A stretch of DNA of 64,000 nucleotides, from assembly GCA_036747295.1 (NCBI GenBank), contig DAIOCN010000016.1:1-64000 (forward strand), read 5' to 3'. A program made the position numbers and the translations under genes. Position 1 is the first letter of the stretch. Each line of letters begins with the position of its first letter. Under the pieces are notes generated by a model. The model did not search any database. It was not told where the DNA came from and saw nothing but the letters and a program-made list of their open reading frames with translations. This DNA comes from UBA4736 sp002404015. GTDB taxonomy: Bacteria > Chloroflexota > Dormibacteria > Dormibacterales > Dormibacteraceae. Shown here piece after piece: positions 39,878-48,721 of this stretch.

Positions 39878-41016
39878 CGGACACGTTCTACGAGCCGCTC
39901 ACGGCGCGGGACGCCTGGTTCCTCTACGCCGAGGGGTCCGACACGCCATTCGACATCGGCACCGTCTACGTCTTCGAGGCCGGCTCCCAGGTCCCGGGCG
40001 GCGGGGGCGCGCTTGCCATCGAGGAGTCGATCGCCCAGCGCCTGCACCTGGTGCCGCGCTACCGCCAGAAGCTGAACCGCGTCGCGTTCAACCTGGGCCA
40101 CCCGGTCTGGGTCGACGGTCCGAATTTCGACCTCGGCTTCCACGTCCGGCACGAGGTGCTGCCCGAGCCCGCCGACGCCGCCCGGGCCCGGGCGGCGGTC
40201 GCCCGCATCCTGCAGCGACGGCTCGACAAGAGCCGGCCCCTCTGGGAGATGGCCGTCCTGCGCGGCCTCCCCGGGGGCCGGGTCATGATCGTCAACCGCA
40301 CCCACCACGCGATGGTGGATGGCGTCTCGAACCGCGACATCATGTCGATCCTCTTCGACGCCACCCCCGGCGAGCCCCAGCCCCAGCCCCCGGCTGCGCC
40401 CTGGCGGCCTCGGCCGTCGCCCGGCAACCTGCGGCTGATCTGGGCTCAGCTCGTGGGGCGGATCCTGGGAACGGGCGGACCGGTGGCCAACCCCCTGGTC
40501 GGGCTGGCGATGTGGTGGATGTCGTGGCGAGGTTTCCTGCAGCTGGGGCGCTCAGCCCGCGCCCACGCATCTTCTTCAACCGCAGCATCGGGCCCCAGCG
40601 CAGCGGTCGTGGCCTCAAGGTGCCGCTGGCCGGCCTCAAGGCCCTCAAGCGGCGATTCGGCTGTACGGTCAACGACGCCCTCCTCGCCATCGTGGGCGAG
40701 GGTCTCAACGGCTGGCTGCGCGAGCGCGGCGAGCGGGTGCCCGGAGATGGTCCGGGTATTCATCCCGGTCAGCGTCCGCCAGCCCGGGGGTCGCGAGCAG
40801 ATGGGCAATCGAATCAGCGGCATGGTGATCGAGCTGCCGACCGGAGACCTGGCGTTCGAGGAGCGCCTCCGCCGTGTCCACGCCTCCACCGAAGGCCTGA
40901 AGCGCTCCCGCCAGGCGCTGGCCGCCGACCGGATCGCCGGCCTGGCGGGCTGGGCGCCTCCCAGCCTGCTGGTGCTGGCCGACACGATCGCCACGCCCAG
41001 CGCCATCGAGGGATAG
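39874..41016 (+). pseudogene. Wax ester synthase/diacylglycerol acyltransferase, interrupted
   Basis: The N-terminal part is a good WS/DGAT: PLTARDAWFLYAEGSDTPFDIGTVYVFE, RYRQKLNRVAFNLGHPVWVDGPNFDLGFHVRH and the catalytic NRTHHAMVDG (H144, H145, D149). From about 40545 to 40746 the frame is wrong, and the frame before it reads PRIFFNRSIGPQRSGRGLKVPL, LAGLKALKRRFGCTVNDALL, then NGWLRERGERVPG. The first frame resumes with MVRVFIPVSVRQPGGREQMGNRISGM. The gene ends early, at residue 380 in this reading, lacking the usual C-terminal 70-90 residues. Such enzymes esterify fatty acyl-CoA to alcohols or diacylglycerol for storage lipid. It looks non-functional as read, or carries assembly errors. Confidence 0.82.
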
Positions 41017-41055
41017 AGCGGCGCGAACGGCCAGACCTCCAGCAGCTGGGCGCAC
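40980..41055 (-). pseudogene. Inverted WS/DGAT-like C-terminal fragment
   Basis: On the minus strand this 76-base stretch reads AQLLEVWPFAPLYPSMALGV, followed by AIVS. This matches the C-terminal motif of WS/DGAT proteins (xLLExxPxxPLxxxxALxVAIxSY), but it faces the WS/DGAT gene, from which that end is missing. The fragment sits between the truncated acyltransferase (+) and the truncated membrane protein (-). Confidence 0.6.
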
Positions 41056-41302
41056 CCACCGGGATCGCGAGCGCCGAGGCCAGGAAGGCGACCAGGAAGA
41101 CCCAGAACACCCAACGCCAGCGGTTCACGATTCCGATCGCGAGGACGCCCACCCAGAGCACCACGGCAAGCAGAAACGGCAGCGCCACACCCCGGGTCTT
41201 GAGCACGTCGTCGTACACGCCGGGAGCCGCCAGGTAGATCGCCACCACGGCCGCCGCGGCCAACCCGCAGAAGCCGAGCAGCGCACTCTGGAGCCGGTTC
41301 AG
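41056..41302 (-). pseudogene. Truncated two- to three-helix membrane protein
   Basis: Starting at a CTG ending 41302 (overlapping the GH15 stop in CTGA), it reads LNRLQSALLGFCGLAAAAVV, then AIYLAAPGVYDDVLKTRGVA, ending LFVLVAFLASALAIPVGA at about 41056. Three hydrophobic segments are clear. After residue 82 the sequence turns into the inverted acyltransferase fragment, so the C terminus of a normally longer protein is missing. No ATG, GTG or TTG is available near the natural start. The family is not known. Confidence 0.6.
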
Positions 41303-43338
41303 GCGCCCCCCGCCTCCAGCAGCTCCTTGCGGGTGAGCTTCCGCGTGCGGCTGCCGGCGCGGCGCAGCGTCAACACCCGTTTCACGTAGTCGTCGACCGC
41401 GACCATGAACTCGGCATGGCTCCAGGTGAGCGGGGAGACCGAGAGCGGCGCGCCGGTGTGAGGATCGAGCTGCTCGGAGAGCAGGCCACCCGGCATCTGA
41501 TGTCTGACGGTCCAGTCGATGATGGCCCGGGCCGGCACCATGTCGGCCTCCGACCTGGCGCTGGCGATGTACCACTGGGCCAGCCAGAGCGTGCAGATGA
41601 ACCAGGGGTTGCCGGGGCAGGTCGTGAGGTCGGGCTCCGCCTGAAAGTAGTGGTCGTCGGCGTAGCGGGCCTGGCCGCCGCTGGCCGCCCGGTTGGCCAG
41701 CTCGTCGCGGATGGCGTGCATCGTCTCGACGACCTGGGGTTCCGCCGGGCCGTACATTCCGAACCGCCAGAGCCCGCCGAGCGCGCTGTCAAGGATGGGA
41801 TCGGCCGTCAGGGAGCCGTCCGGCTCGACGCTCAAGCGGCGGGCGAAGCGGCCCAGCTCTGGCCGGTAGAGGTGGCGGTCGGCCGCCTGCCGGAGCCGGT
41901 CGCGGGCCTCCTTCATCCGGAGCGCGAACCCGGCGTCGCCGAAGAGGTCACCGAAGTTCTGGGCGGCCTGCAGACCGCCCCACACGGCGCCGACGGTGAA
42001 GGCATGCACCCCCCAGCGCTCCTCCCAGAGATCCCAGGAGGGCTTGACCAGGTCGTTGCGGTCGTCAAAGTAGCCGGCCATCCAGTCCGCGGCCGGCACC
42101 ACCAGGGAGGTGTAGAGCTCGGCCACGAAATCGAGGTTGTGGTGGATGCGGAAGTGCTCCCACAGCGCCCACAGGACAAGCCCGGTCTCGTCCTCCTGGA
42201 TGGGCAGCACGCGCTCGCCGCCGGCGTCCATCCAGGCGTGCCAGGAGCTGCCCGGGTAGCCGTGCGGGGTGTACTTGTGGAGGAAGTAGCCGCCGGCACT
42301 GCGCACGTCGCGGCAGAAGGCGAAGAACTTGCGGGTCATATCCTCGTGGCCGGCCCGGTCCAGGGCGTTGGCGACCAGCGCACCGTCCCGCGGCCAGACG
42401 TAGGCATACGTATCGCGCGCGAACTTGGTGATGTCGAAGTCGGTGGCGGCGACGATCCCACCCCGGTTGTCGGAGTGGGTCCTCACGGTCAGGACGCTGC
42501 GCCGGTACAGGCGCTCGACCTCGGGCCCCAGCTCGTCCGCGATGTGGCGGCGGTCCTTGTCCGACCAGACGGTCCAGTAGGTGGTGGTGCGCACGCGGTA
42601 GTTGGCCTCGCCCCGCTGCAGGATCAGCTCCTGGCCGTAGTTGGAGACGCTCTCGAAATTGCTGCCGACGCAGGCCCAGTGGGTCAGGGCCTTGCCTTCG
42701 AGTGCCGCCGCCGCGCCCAGGTCGAACTCGATCGTGCAGTCCACCGAGCCCTGCTCGATGGGGTTGCGGCTGAGGCTGCCGTCCTCGGCGTCCACCCAGG
42801 TGCCGGCGGCAGGGCCGCCCTTCTTGCCGGTGGCCCACGAGCTGATCCCGAACTCAGTCCCGGCCTGGCCGCCGAGCAGGAAGTAGCGATCGCCCTTGTA
42901 GGCGATGACGGCCCTGTGCTTGGGGTCGTAGAGGACGGTGTTCCCGATGTCGGAGCCGTCGATGTACCAGTCGTAGTGGAAGAACACCTGGGCGGAGCGG
43001 AAGCCGGCCGGGCTGCTGACGCGCAGGTTCCGGATGAAATAGTCGCGTGCCATGTCCACGTAGTCGCCAAACCGGACCTCGATGCCGAGTCCGGCGTGGC
43101 GCAGGGTGACCAGGGTCACCAGCGAGTCGCCGGAATAGCCGATCTCGCGCTCCCAGGCGGGGTCGCTCACCCAGACGAACTTGCCGTCCACCCGGAAGCC
43201 GGTCCGGCAGATGTTGCCCATCGTGTGGTTCGCCTCGCCCACCCGCGGCCAGAAAATGTCGCGCACCGCGTAGTTGGCGTCGTAGTTGACCAGGAGGTTG
43301 CCGTTCCCGACCACGATGCTGCGGGGCATGGCGCGCAT
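41299..43338 (-). CDS. GH15 glycoside hydrolase (glucoamylase-like)
   Basis: 679 residues. N-terminal beta-sandwich domain (about 1-270), e.g. VGNGNLLVNYDANYAVRDIFWPRVGEANHTMGN. The C-terminal (alpha/alpha)6 barrel contains FARDTYAYVWPRDGALVANALD, SSWHAWMDAGGERVLPIQEDETGLVLWALW (catalytic Glu region), and a late CPGNPWFICTLWLAQWY with TWSHAEF, carrying the second catalytic Glu. Such enzymes release glucose from alpha-1,4 or alpha-1,6 glucans or trehalose. No signal peptide is seen, which suggests a cytoplasmic role in glycogen or trehalose use. The gene starts with ATG at 43338, or three codons later, and the start codon overlaps that of the divergent protease gene. Confidence 0.9.
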   Translation of the reverse strand: MRAMPRSIVVGNGNLLVNYDANYAVRDIFWPRVGEANHTMGNICRTGFRVDGKFVWVSDPAWEREIGYSGDSLVTLVTLRHAGLGIEVRFGDYVDMARDYFIRNLRVSSPAGFRSAQVFFHYDWYIDGSDIGNTVLYDPKHRAVIAYKGDRYFLLGGQAGTEFGISSWATGKKGGPAAGTWVDAEDGSLSRNPIEQGSVDCTIEFDLGAAAALEGKALTHWACVGSNFESVSNYGQELILQRGEANYRVRTTTYWTVWSDKDRRHIADELGPEVERLYRRSVLTVRTHSDNRGGIVAATDFDITKFARDTYAYVWPRDGALVANALDRAGHEDMTRKFFAFCRDVRSAGGYFLHKYTPHGYPGSSWHAWMDAGGERVLPIQEDETGLVLWALWEHFRIHHNLDFVAELYTSLVVPAADWMAGYFDDRNDLVKPSWDLWEERWGVHAFTVGAVWGGLQAAQNFGDLFGDAGFALRMKEARDRLRQAADRHLYRPELGRFARRLSVEPDGSLTADPILDSALGGLWRFGMYGPAEPQVVETMHAIRDELANRAASGGQARYADDHYFQAEPDLTTCPGNPWFICTLWLAQWYIASARSEADMVPARAIIDWTVRHQMPGGLLSEQLDPHTGAPLSVSPLTWSHAEFMVAVDDYVKRVLTLRRAGSRTRKLTRKELLEAGGA

Positions 43339-43897
43339 GGTATCTCTGGACGCTGAAGTGGCGAGTGCAGAGCCTAGGGAACCATGGCAGCCGGAGATCC
43401 GCGTCGTGGCCTCGCCGCGGCGGCGGCGGACGGTCTCCGCCCGCCTGGTCGAAGGCGTCCTGGAGCTGCGCGTGCCCGCCTGGATGTCCCAGCGGGAGCG
43501 CGACGAGTGGGCCGAGAAGATGCGCCGGCGGATCGAACGCCAGATCCGGCGCGCGAAGCCGGCCGACGCCGACCTGAGCCGCCGGGCCCAGGGTCTGAAC
43601 CGCCGCTTCTTCGAAGGCCGGCTGCGCTGGACCTCGATCAGCTTCGCCGAGCAGGAGAGGCGCTGGGGCTCCTGCAGCTACGTCAGCGGCGTGATCCGGA
43701 TCTCCTCGCGAGCGGCCCGATTGCCCGCCTGGGTGCTCGACTACATCGTGGTCCACGAGCTGGCCCATCTGGAGCGCGCGGAGCACGGTCCGAAGTTCTG
43801 GGAGCTGGTCGCCGCCTACCCACTGGCTGAGCGGGCGCGCGGCTACCTGATGGCGCTCGACCACGCCGCCGGCGAGCTCGGCGTCGAGGATTACTAG
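43337..43897 (+). CDS. YgjP-like zinc metallopeptidase (M48/DUF45)
   Basis: 186 residues from ATG 43337. The frame is open for 51 bases upstream, but that would run deep into the divergent gene. The C-terminal part contains VVHELAHLERAEHGPKFWELVAAY (HExxH, zinc site, about residues 145-168). Before it come EQERRWGSCSYVSGVIRISSRAARLPAWVLDYI and basic helices (MRRRIERQIRRAKPADADL). This is the DUF45/YgjP family, an uncharacterised relative of M48 peptidases. The length is a little shorter than the usual 230. Divergent from GH15. Confidence 0.85.
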   Translation: MVSLDAEVASAEPREPWQPEIRVVASPRRRRTVSARLVEGVLELRVPAWMSQRERDEWAEKMRRRIERQIRRAKPADADLSRRAQGLNRRFFEGRLRWTSISFAEQERRWGSCSYVSGVIRISSRAARLPAWVLDYIVVHELAHLERAEHGPKFWELVAAYPLAERARGYLMALDHAAGELGVEDY

Positions 43898-43915
43898 ATT
43901 CAGACGTGGCGGGAA

Positions 43916-43934
43916 AGCCTGGCTCCGCCAGGCT
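43916..43934. terminator. Short hairpin after the YgjP-like gene
   Basis: AGCCTGGC (43916-43923), loop TCC, GCCAGGCT (43927-43934), 8-bp perfect stem. A longer imperfect helix (TCAGAC...GTCTGA) surrounds it. No T-run, so a terminator is possible but not proven. Confidence 0.4.
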
Positions 43935-43996
43935 GTCTGAGTCCCGAATTCAAGACGCGCACCAACCCGATAAGTCCTCTGGGGGGAGGAAGGGTA

Positions 43997-44025
43997 CTGG
44001 GGAGGAACCGCAGGTTCTTCCCCAG
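43997..44025. terminator. Hairpin between convergent genes at the ADH stop
   Basis: CTGGGGAGGAACC (43997-44009) pairs with GGTTCTTCCCCAG (44013-44025) with one mismatch and a 3-base loop. It lies just beyond the stop codon of the dehydrogenase gene (minus strand). No T-run follows. Confidence 0.45.
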
Positions 44026-44027
44026 AC

Positions 44028-45065
44028 TTAAGGGGTAAGAACGACCTTGGTGGCTTCCCGGGAGTCGAACAGCTGGTAGGCGCGGACGGCCTCGTCGAGC
44101 TTCATGCGGTGGCTGATCACCACTTCAGGGTGCAGGCGGCCGGCCGCGATCAGGTCGAGGAGCGGGCGCATGTACGCGTGCACGTTGGCGCAGCCTGAGC
44201 GATAGGTGAGGTCGCGCGTCCAGAAGTCCCAGTAGGGGAAGTCGGCGCTGACCTGGTTGGGAACGCCCACTGAGGACACGATCCCGCCTCCCCGCACGCA
44301 GTTGATCGCCGTCTCGATGGCCGCCATCTGGCCCACGCACTCGAGCGCCGAGTCGGCGCCCTGGCCGTGGTTGCGCATGGCGATCTCTTGCACCGGGTGG
44401 GCCGCCCGCATGTCCAGCGGGACGGCCCCCAGCTGCTGGGCCAGCTCCAGCCGCTGGTCGACCTGGTCCACGGCGAACACGACGGCGGGGCCGAAGAGCT
44501 GGGCGCACATGACCGCCATGAGGCCGACCGGGCCGGCTCCGATGACCGCCACCACGTCGCCGGGGACGATCTGCGCGCGCTCGGCCGCGAAGTAGCCGGT
44601 GCTCAGGATGTCGCCTACGAAGATCGCTTGCTCGTCGAGCACCCCGTCGGGTATCGCAGCCAGATTGAGGTCGGCCCTGGGGACTACCAGGAACTCGGCC
44701 TGGGCGCCGCCCAGGCCCCCGGAATAGAAGCCGTTGCCGAAGATGGCGCGCTCCTGGCACTGGGCGAACCAGCCCCGCTGGCAGGGCCGGCAGTGCCCGC
44801 AGACCGCGAAAAAGGCGGATACGACGCGATCCCCGACCTTGAAGCGCCTGACGTCAGGCCCCACCTCCTCGATGACACCCACCATCTCGTGGCCTACGAT
44901 GGCGCCCTCGTCCATCGGAGCGTTGCCGTGGTAGATGTGCAGGTCGGAGCCGCAGATGGCGCCCAGCGTGATCTTCACCAGGGCGTCGCCCGGGTCCTGG
45001 ACAGCGGGCTTGGGGACCTCCGTGACCCGGAAGTCGCCCACGTCCTGGAAGGTGACAGCCTTCAC
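44028..45065 (-). CDS. Zinc-dependent alcohol dehydrogenase family protein
   Basis: 345 residues from GTG at 45065 (VKAVTFQDVGDFRVTEVPKP). A further 48 bases upstream are open but lack a family N terminus. Catalytic zinc: C in GAICGSDLHIYHG and GHEMVG. Structural zinc: CGHCRPCQRGWFAQC (four Cys). NAD-binding: VVAVIGAGPVGLMAVMCAQLFG. Medium-chain dehydrogenase, of the threonine-dehydrogenase/glutathione-independent formaldehyde-dehydrogenase-like branch. The substrate cannot be told. Opposite a strong promoter driving the next gene. Confidence 0.9.
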   Translation of the reverse strand: MKAVTFQDVGDFRVTEVPKPAVQDPGDALVKITLGAICGSDLHIYHGNAPMDEGAIVGHEMVGVIEEVGPDVRRFKVGDRVVSAFFAVCGHCRPCQRGWFAQCQERAIFGNGFYSGGLGGAQAEFLVVPRADLNLAAIPDGVLDEQAIFVGDILSTGYFAAERAQIVPGDVVAVIGAGPVGLMAVMCAQLFGPAVVFAVDQVDQRLELAQQLGAVPLDMRAAHPVQEIAMRNHGQGADSALECVGQMAAIETAINCVRGGGIVSSVGVPNQVSADFPYWDFWTRDLTYRSGCANVHAYMRPLLDLIAAGRLHPEVVISHRMKLDEAVRAYQLFDSREATKVVLTP

Positions 45066-45099
45066 GCGCCGGATTGTAGCGTCCGCTCCGGAGGTGGAG

Positions 45100-45128
45100 T
45101 TGGCAAGGCCCACGTTTGGCCCTATAGT
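45100..45128 (+). promoter_or_regulatory. Sigma-70-type promoter for the 45188 gene
   Basis: -35 TTGGCA (45100-45105), exact 17-base spacer, -10 TATAGT (45123-45128). The gene's ATG is 59 bases downstream and has its own ribosome binding site. One of the two best promoters in the window. Confidence 0.8.
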
Positions 45129-45187
45129 GATAGAGCTGCTGTCATTATTTGACCGTCTTTATGGACGGTTTCATCTGGAGGACACCA

Positions 45188-45667
45188 ATGCAAACCTGGA
45201 TTTGGGTGATCCTGGTCGTGGCCGTGATCGCCGTCCTGCTCGGCCTCGCCATGGTGGGCGTGCGCAGCCGCCGGCGAGCGCCGTTCGAGACGCGCATGTT
45301 CCCGGCCAACTACGTCGAGCCGTACGCCCGGCGCATCGAGGAGATCGAGAGGATGTTCGTCGACCAGCCGCGGGGGGCTGTAGCCGCCGCGAAGCTGCTG
45401 GTGGACGACATGCTCACCCGGCAGGGCTACCCCGTCCGGATGAGCCCTGAGGAACGGGTCCGCGACCTGCGCCACTTCGGTAAGGAGCGGGCAGGCCGCT
45501 ACCGCACGGCGTCGGCCCTCAAGGACGATGCCACCACCGAGCACATGCGCAGGGCTCTGCAGCACTACCTCGGTCTGGCCGGCGACATGCTCAGCGACGC
45601 TCGCAAGGAGTACAAGGACGTGCCGGCGGCCGAAGACGCGAGCCAGGGCCGGGAGATCGCCGGCTAG
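45188..45667 (+). CDS. Single-pass membrane protein, unknown
   Basis: 159 residues from ATG 45188, preceded by TGGAGG eight bases before. The frame is open upstream, but there is no ribosome binding site. MQTWIWVILVVAVIAVLLGLAMVGVRSRRRA gives one N-terminal helix, then a soluble part: MFPANYVEPYARRIEEIERMFVDQPRGAVAAAKLLVDDMLTRQGYPVRM and RDLRHFGKERAGRYRTASALKDDATTEHMRRALQHYLGLAGDML. The middle resembles a helical module seen in actinobacterial hypothetical proteins (xRFVDDPxxAVxxADxLVxxVMxxRGYP), which I recall only by pattern. It has a strong promoter. Function unknown. Confidence 0.8.
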   Translation: MQTWIWVILVVAVIAVLLGLAMVGVRSRRRAPFETRMFPANYVEPYARRIEEIERMFVDQPRGAVAAAKLLVDDMLTRQGYPVRMSPEERVRDLRHFGKERAGRYRTASALKDDATTEHMRRALQHYLGLAGDMLSDARKEYKDVPAAEDASQGREIAG

Positions 45668-45696
45668 CGATCGCAGCGCCCCCGTAGAGTGGGCGC

Positions 45697-46479
45697 GTGG
45701 GAAGGCTTCGCGGGGCGTCCGTCCTGGTGACGGGGGCCTCCAGCGGTATTGGCGAGGCGACGGCGCTGGCTTTCGCGCGCCAGGGCAGCCGGCTGGCGCT
45801 CTGCGCGCGCCGCCTGGATCGCCTGCAATCGGTGGCCGAACGCTGCCGGGCCGCGGGCGCCGTGGCCGTGACCGTGAGGCGGGCCGACGTCAGCCGGCGC
45901 GCGGAGGCACAGGCATTCGTAGCGGGCGCGCTGGGCGACTTCGAACGGGTGGACGTGCTTGTGAACAACGCCGGGTTCGGGTGGCGAGGCCCGCTCCAGG
46001 ACATGCCGCCCGAGCAGGTGGAGGCCCTGTTCGCAACCAACGTGCAGGGGCTCATCTGGACGACTCAGGCGGTTCTGCCGGGCATGCTGGAGCTCAACTC
46101 GGGAGTGATCGTGAACGTGGCCTCGGTCGTGGGCTTTCGAGCCGCCCCCTACTCCGCCGTATATTCGGCCAGCAAGCACGCGGTGGTCGGTCTCTCCCAC
46201 GCCCTGCGCGGCGAGCTGAGCGGGAGCGGGGTCAAGGTGACGGTCGTCTACCCGGGCACGACCGACACGGAGTTCTTCGAGAACGAGACCCCAGGGCCGC
46301 TCATGCAGCCCGCGTCGGCGGTCGCGGCCGCCATCGTCCGGGCCGCGCGCCGGCCCCGGCGCGACGTGATCATGGTCCCCTACCGGCTGGCGCACCTCGC
46401 CGAGCCCCTCTTCGGCGGCCTCATGGACCACCTGATAGGCGGGTTCCGGCGCCGCCAGGGCAGATCGGCTAGGCCGTAG
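45697..46479 (+). CDS. Short-chain dehydrogenase/reductase (SDR)
   Basis: 260 residues, classical SDR. Cofactor site VTGASSGIGEATALAF (about 11-26), NNAGFGWRG (about 89-97), catalytic Ser and YSASKHA (Y about 152, K about 156). The C-terminal MQPASAVAAAIVRAARRPRRD resembles those of uncharacterised oxidoreductases acting on sugars, steroids or fatty acyl groups. NADP preference is suggested by the Arg in CARRLDRL. Convergent with the DUF72 gene, overlapping by 11 bases at the stops. GTG start. Confidence 0.9.
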   Translation: MGRLRGASVLVTGASSGIGEATALAFARQGSRLALCARRLDRLQSVAERCRAAGAVAVTVRRADVSRRAEAQAFVAGALGDFERVDVLVNNAGFGWRGPLQDMPPEQVEALFATNVQGLIWTTQAVLPGMLELNSGVIVNVASVVGFRAAPYSAVYSASKHAVVGLSHALRGELSGSGVKVTVVYPGTTDTEFFENETPGPLMQPASAVAAAIVRAARRPRRDVIMVPYRLAHLAEPLFGGLMDHLIGGFRRRQGRSARP

Positions 46480-47377
46480 CCGCCGCCGCCTCTTCGAGCA
46501 GTCGCTCCAGCTGGTGGGCGTTCTGGACCGAGTAGTTCGAGTAGTTGTTGTTCATGATCGCGTGGACCTCGGCCGTGCGTTCCTCCAGCTCGCGGATGCG
46601 GGGCACCCACTCGCTCAGCTCCTCATCCGTGTAGAGGTACTGAAAGCGGACGCTGGGCGGCACTCCCTTCAGGTTCCAGGTCTCGTGGTTGCGGCCGTGG
46701 AAGCGGACGATCGCCAGCTTGTCGGAGGTCGCCTCGGCCAGCGGCGGCATGCTGGTGCCGTAGCCCTGAGGCACGTCCACGGCAACGTAGGGGATGCCGC
46801 GGGAGCGTAGGAACGTGAGTGTGCCGGAGGCGTGCCGCTCGTCCAGCCACTCCCGTTTCCGGAACTCGACGGCCACCTGGAAGCCATACATGCGCTCCTG
46901 GCACTGCTCGATGTACGCCAGCGACTTGCTGGTCGGAAAGAACCAGGGCGGGTATTGAAAGAACACGGCCCCCAGCTTCCCGGCCACCTGGAGAGGCTCG
47001 AGCGCGTCCCGGAAGGCGTCCCAGGCGGCGTCGACGACGTCCGGCGGCAGGTTCTCGACATACAGGTCCTTGCCCTGCAACTCCTTCGGCACCCCCTCGC
47101 GGATCTCAGGCGGGAGAGCGTTGAACTTGGTCGGGTGCTGCGTGAAAAGGGAGAAGGACTTCACGTCGAACGTGAAGCTGTCTGGTGTACGGGCGACCCA
47201 GTAGTCCGAGTTCTTCCGCGTGGGCATCCCGTAGTAGGTGGAGTCCACCTCCACCAGCGGGAACTGGCTGGCGTAATACTGCAGGCGCTCCTCGGACGAC
47301 GTCGCCCCTTTGGGGTAGAACAGGCCGGAGCCGATCAATGACTTGTCGATCCAGCCGGCGATGCCGCACTTCGCCAT
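46469..47377 (-). CDS. DUF72 domain protein (YecE-like)
   Basis: 302 residues from ATG 47377. The frame is open much further, but this start gives the typical N terminus MAKCGIAGWIDKSLIGSGLFYPKGATSSEERLQYYASQFPLVEVDSTYYGMP. Downstream: FTFDVKSFSLFTQHPTKF, GAVFFQYPPWFFPTSKSL, VAVEFRKREWLDERH, VPYVAVDVPQGYG and FHGRNHETWN, all consistent with the DUF72 TIM-barrel. No biochemical function is settled for the family. It is about 63 bases from the kinase gene that precedes it in the same direction. Confidence 0.9.
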   Translation of the reverse strand: MAKCGIAGWIDKSLIGSGLFYPKGATSSEERLQYYASQFPLVEVDSTYYGMPTRKNSDYWVARTPDSFTFDVKSFSLFTQHPTKFNALPPEIREGVPKELQGKDLYVENLPPDVVDAAWDAFRDALEPLQVAGKLGAVFFQYPPWFFPTSKSLAYIEQCQERMYGFQVAVEFRKREWLDERHASGTLTFLRSRGIPYVAVDVPQGYGTSMPPLAEATSDKLAIVRFHGRNHETWNLKGVPPSVRFQYLYTDEELSEWVPRIRELEERTAEVHAIMNNNYSNYSVQNAHQLERLLEEAAAATA

Positions 47378-47439
47378 GGCCTCAAGTTTGCCCTCAGGCC
47401 CGCCGCCAAGGACAGCCGGATGACGAGCCCCCGAGCCGG

Positions 47440-48585
47440 TTAGCGGCTGAGGGTCGCCCCCAGGAGTCCCGCCAGCGAGAGCGCGCCCGCCAGCGCCAGC
47501 AGCACGCCCAGGCAACCGGTCGAGACCCCCTTCTTCTCCACGTTCTTGACCGGCGCGTCAGGACTGTCGGCAGGCGCGACGGGCGAGGCGACCTGGACCC
47601 CTGGGGAAGCCTCGGGCTGGGAAGAGGGCATCGACTGAGAGGGCCCATCAAATGCCCCCGCCGCGGCCATTGTCGACAGGTCGACGCCCGGTTCCAGGCC
47701 CCTGCGCCAGCCCGGGGTCAGCCGGTCGGCGACCCTGCTGAGCGCTTCGTCGAACTCATCGCCGGTCTGGAAGCGGGTCTCCGGCCGCTTGGCGAGCGAC
47801 TTCAGCATGACCTCCTCGAGCCGGGGGTCCAGCCCCGGGCGGTGGAGGGTAGGCGGCGGGGGCGGCGACTGCACGTGCTGGGCCATGAGGGTGAACGGCC
47901 CGGCCGCCTCGGTCGCGGTGAAGGGCGGCTGGCCGCAGATCAGCTCGTAGAGCATGACCCCGGCCGAGTAAAGGTCCGACCTGCCATCGACCTTGCTCGA
48001 GGCCACCTGCTCGGGGGACATGTACTGAGGCGTCCCCACGGTGGTCCCGGTGCGCGTTGCGGTGGAACCGCCCGTATCGTCGGTCAGCCGGGCGATGCCG
48101 AAGTCGGCGACCTTGACCTCGCCCTCGTCCGATATCAGCACGTTCTCGGGCTTCATATCGCGATGCACGATCGAGTGCTTGTGCGCGTAGTTCAACGCCT
48201 GGAGAACCGAGTGCATGACTGCGAATGTTTGCGGCAGCGGCACCAGGCCGCGGTTCATCAGGTCCCGAAGGGACTGGCCGCGGACGAACTCCAGGATGAT
48301 GTAGTTGGCCGCGCCGACCTGCTCCAGGTCGTGAACCTGCACCAGGTTGGGATGGCTGGTGCGGGCCATCACCCGCGCCTCCTGCAAGAAGCGCGTCAGG
48401 GCGGTGGAGTCGGCGGCCGAGTTGACGATCAGCTCCTTGATCGCGACCTCGCGGCCGAGACCGGGCTGCTCGGCCAGGTACACCGCTCCCATGCCGCCGC
48501 GACCGAGCTCCCGCTTGACCACGTATTTGCCGATGCGGCGGCCCTCGGGATGCGGCGCAGGCGCCGGCGGCGTGACCTCGCCCAT
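47440..48585 (-). CDS. PknB-like Ser/Thr protein kinase
   Basis: 381 residues. N-terminal kinase domain: glycine loop LGRGGMGAVY (27-36), catalytic lysine K50 in VAIKEL, HRDMKPENVL (H141-D143), DFG at 161-163, SDLYSAGVMLYELICG. A proline-rich linker (about 285-350) follows, and a single C-terminal helix (CLGVLLALAGALSLAGLLGATL). There are no PASTA domains, so the outside portion is tiny, only the last few residues. It phosphorylates Ser/Thr in target proteins. Divergent from the DUF4870-like gene. Confidence 0.95.
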   Translation of the reverse strand: MGEVTPPAPAPHPEGRRIGKYVVKRELGRGGMGAVYLAEQPGLGREVAIKELIVNSAADSTALTRFLQEARVMARTSHPNLVQVHDLEQVGAANYIILEFVRGQSLRDLMNRGLVPLPQTFAVMHSVLQALNYAHKHSIVHRDMKPENVLISDEGEVKVADFGIARLTDDTGGSTATRTGTTVGTPQYMSPEQVASSKVDGRSDLYSAGVMLYELICGQPPFTATEAAGPFTLMAQHVQSPPPPPTLHRPGLDPRLEEVMLKSLAKRPETRFQTGDEFDEALSRVADRLTPGWRRGLEPGVDLSTMAAAGAFDGPSQSMPSSQPEASPGVQVASPVAPADSPDAPVKNVEKKGVSTGCLGVLLALAGALSLAGLLGATLSR

Positions 48586-48721
48586 AACGCGGCGAGCCTA
48601 CCAGACGAGCGTTGAACGCGCGAAGGACCGGCGGAGAGCCACGAAAGTATGGCTATTTGTGGCTTTTGCGACGATAATTGCTGCCGCAGTCGCAACCTGT
48701 CATTTCATTCGGAGGAACCAT

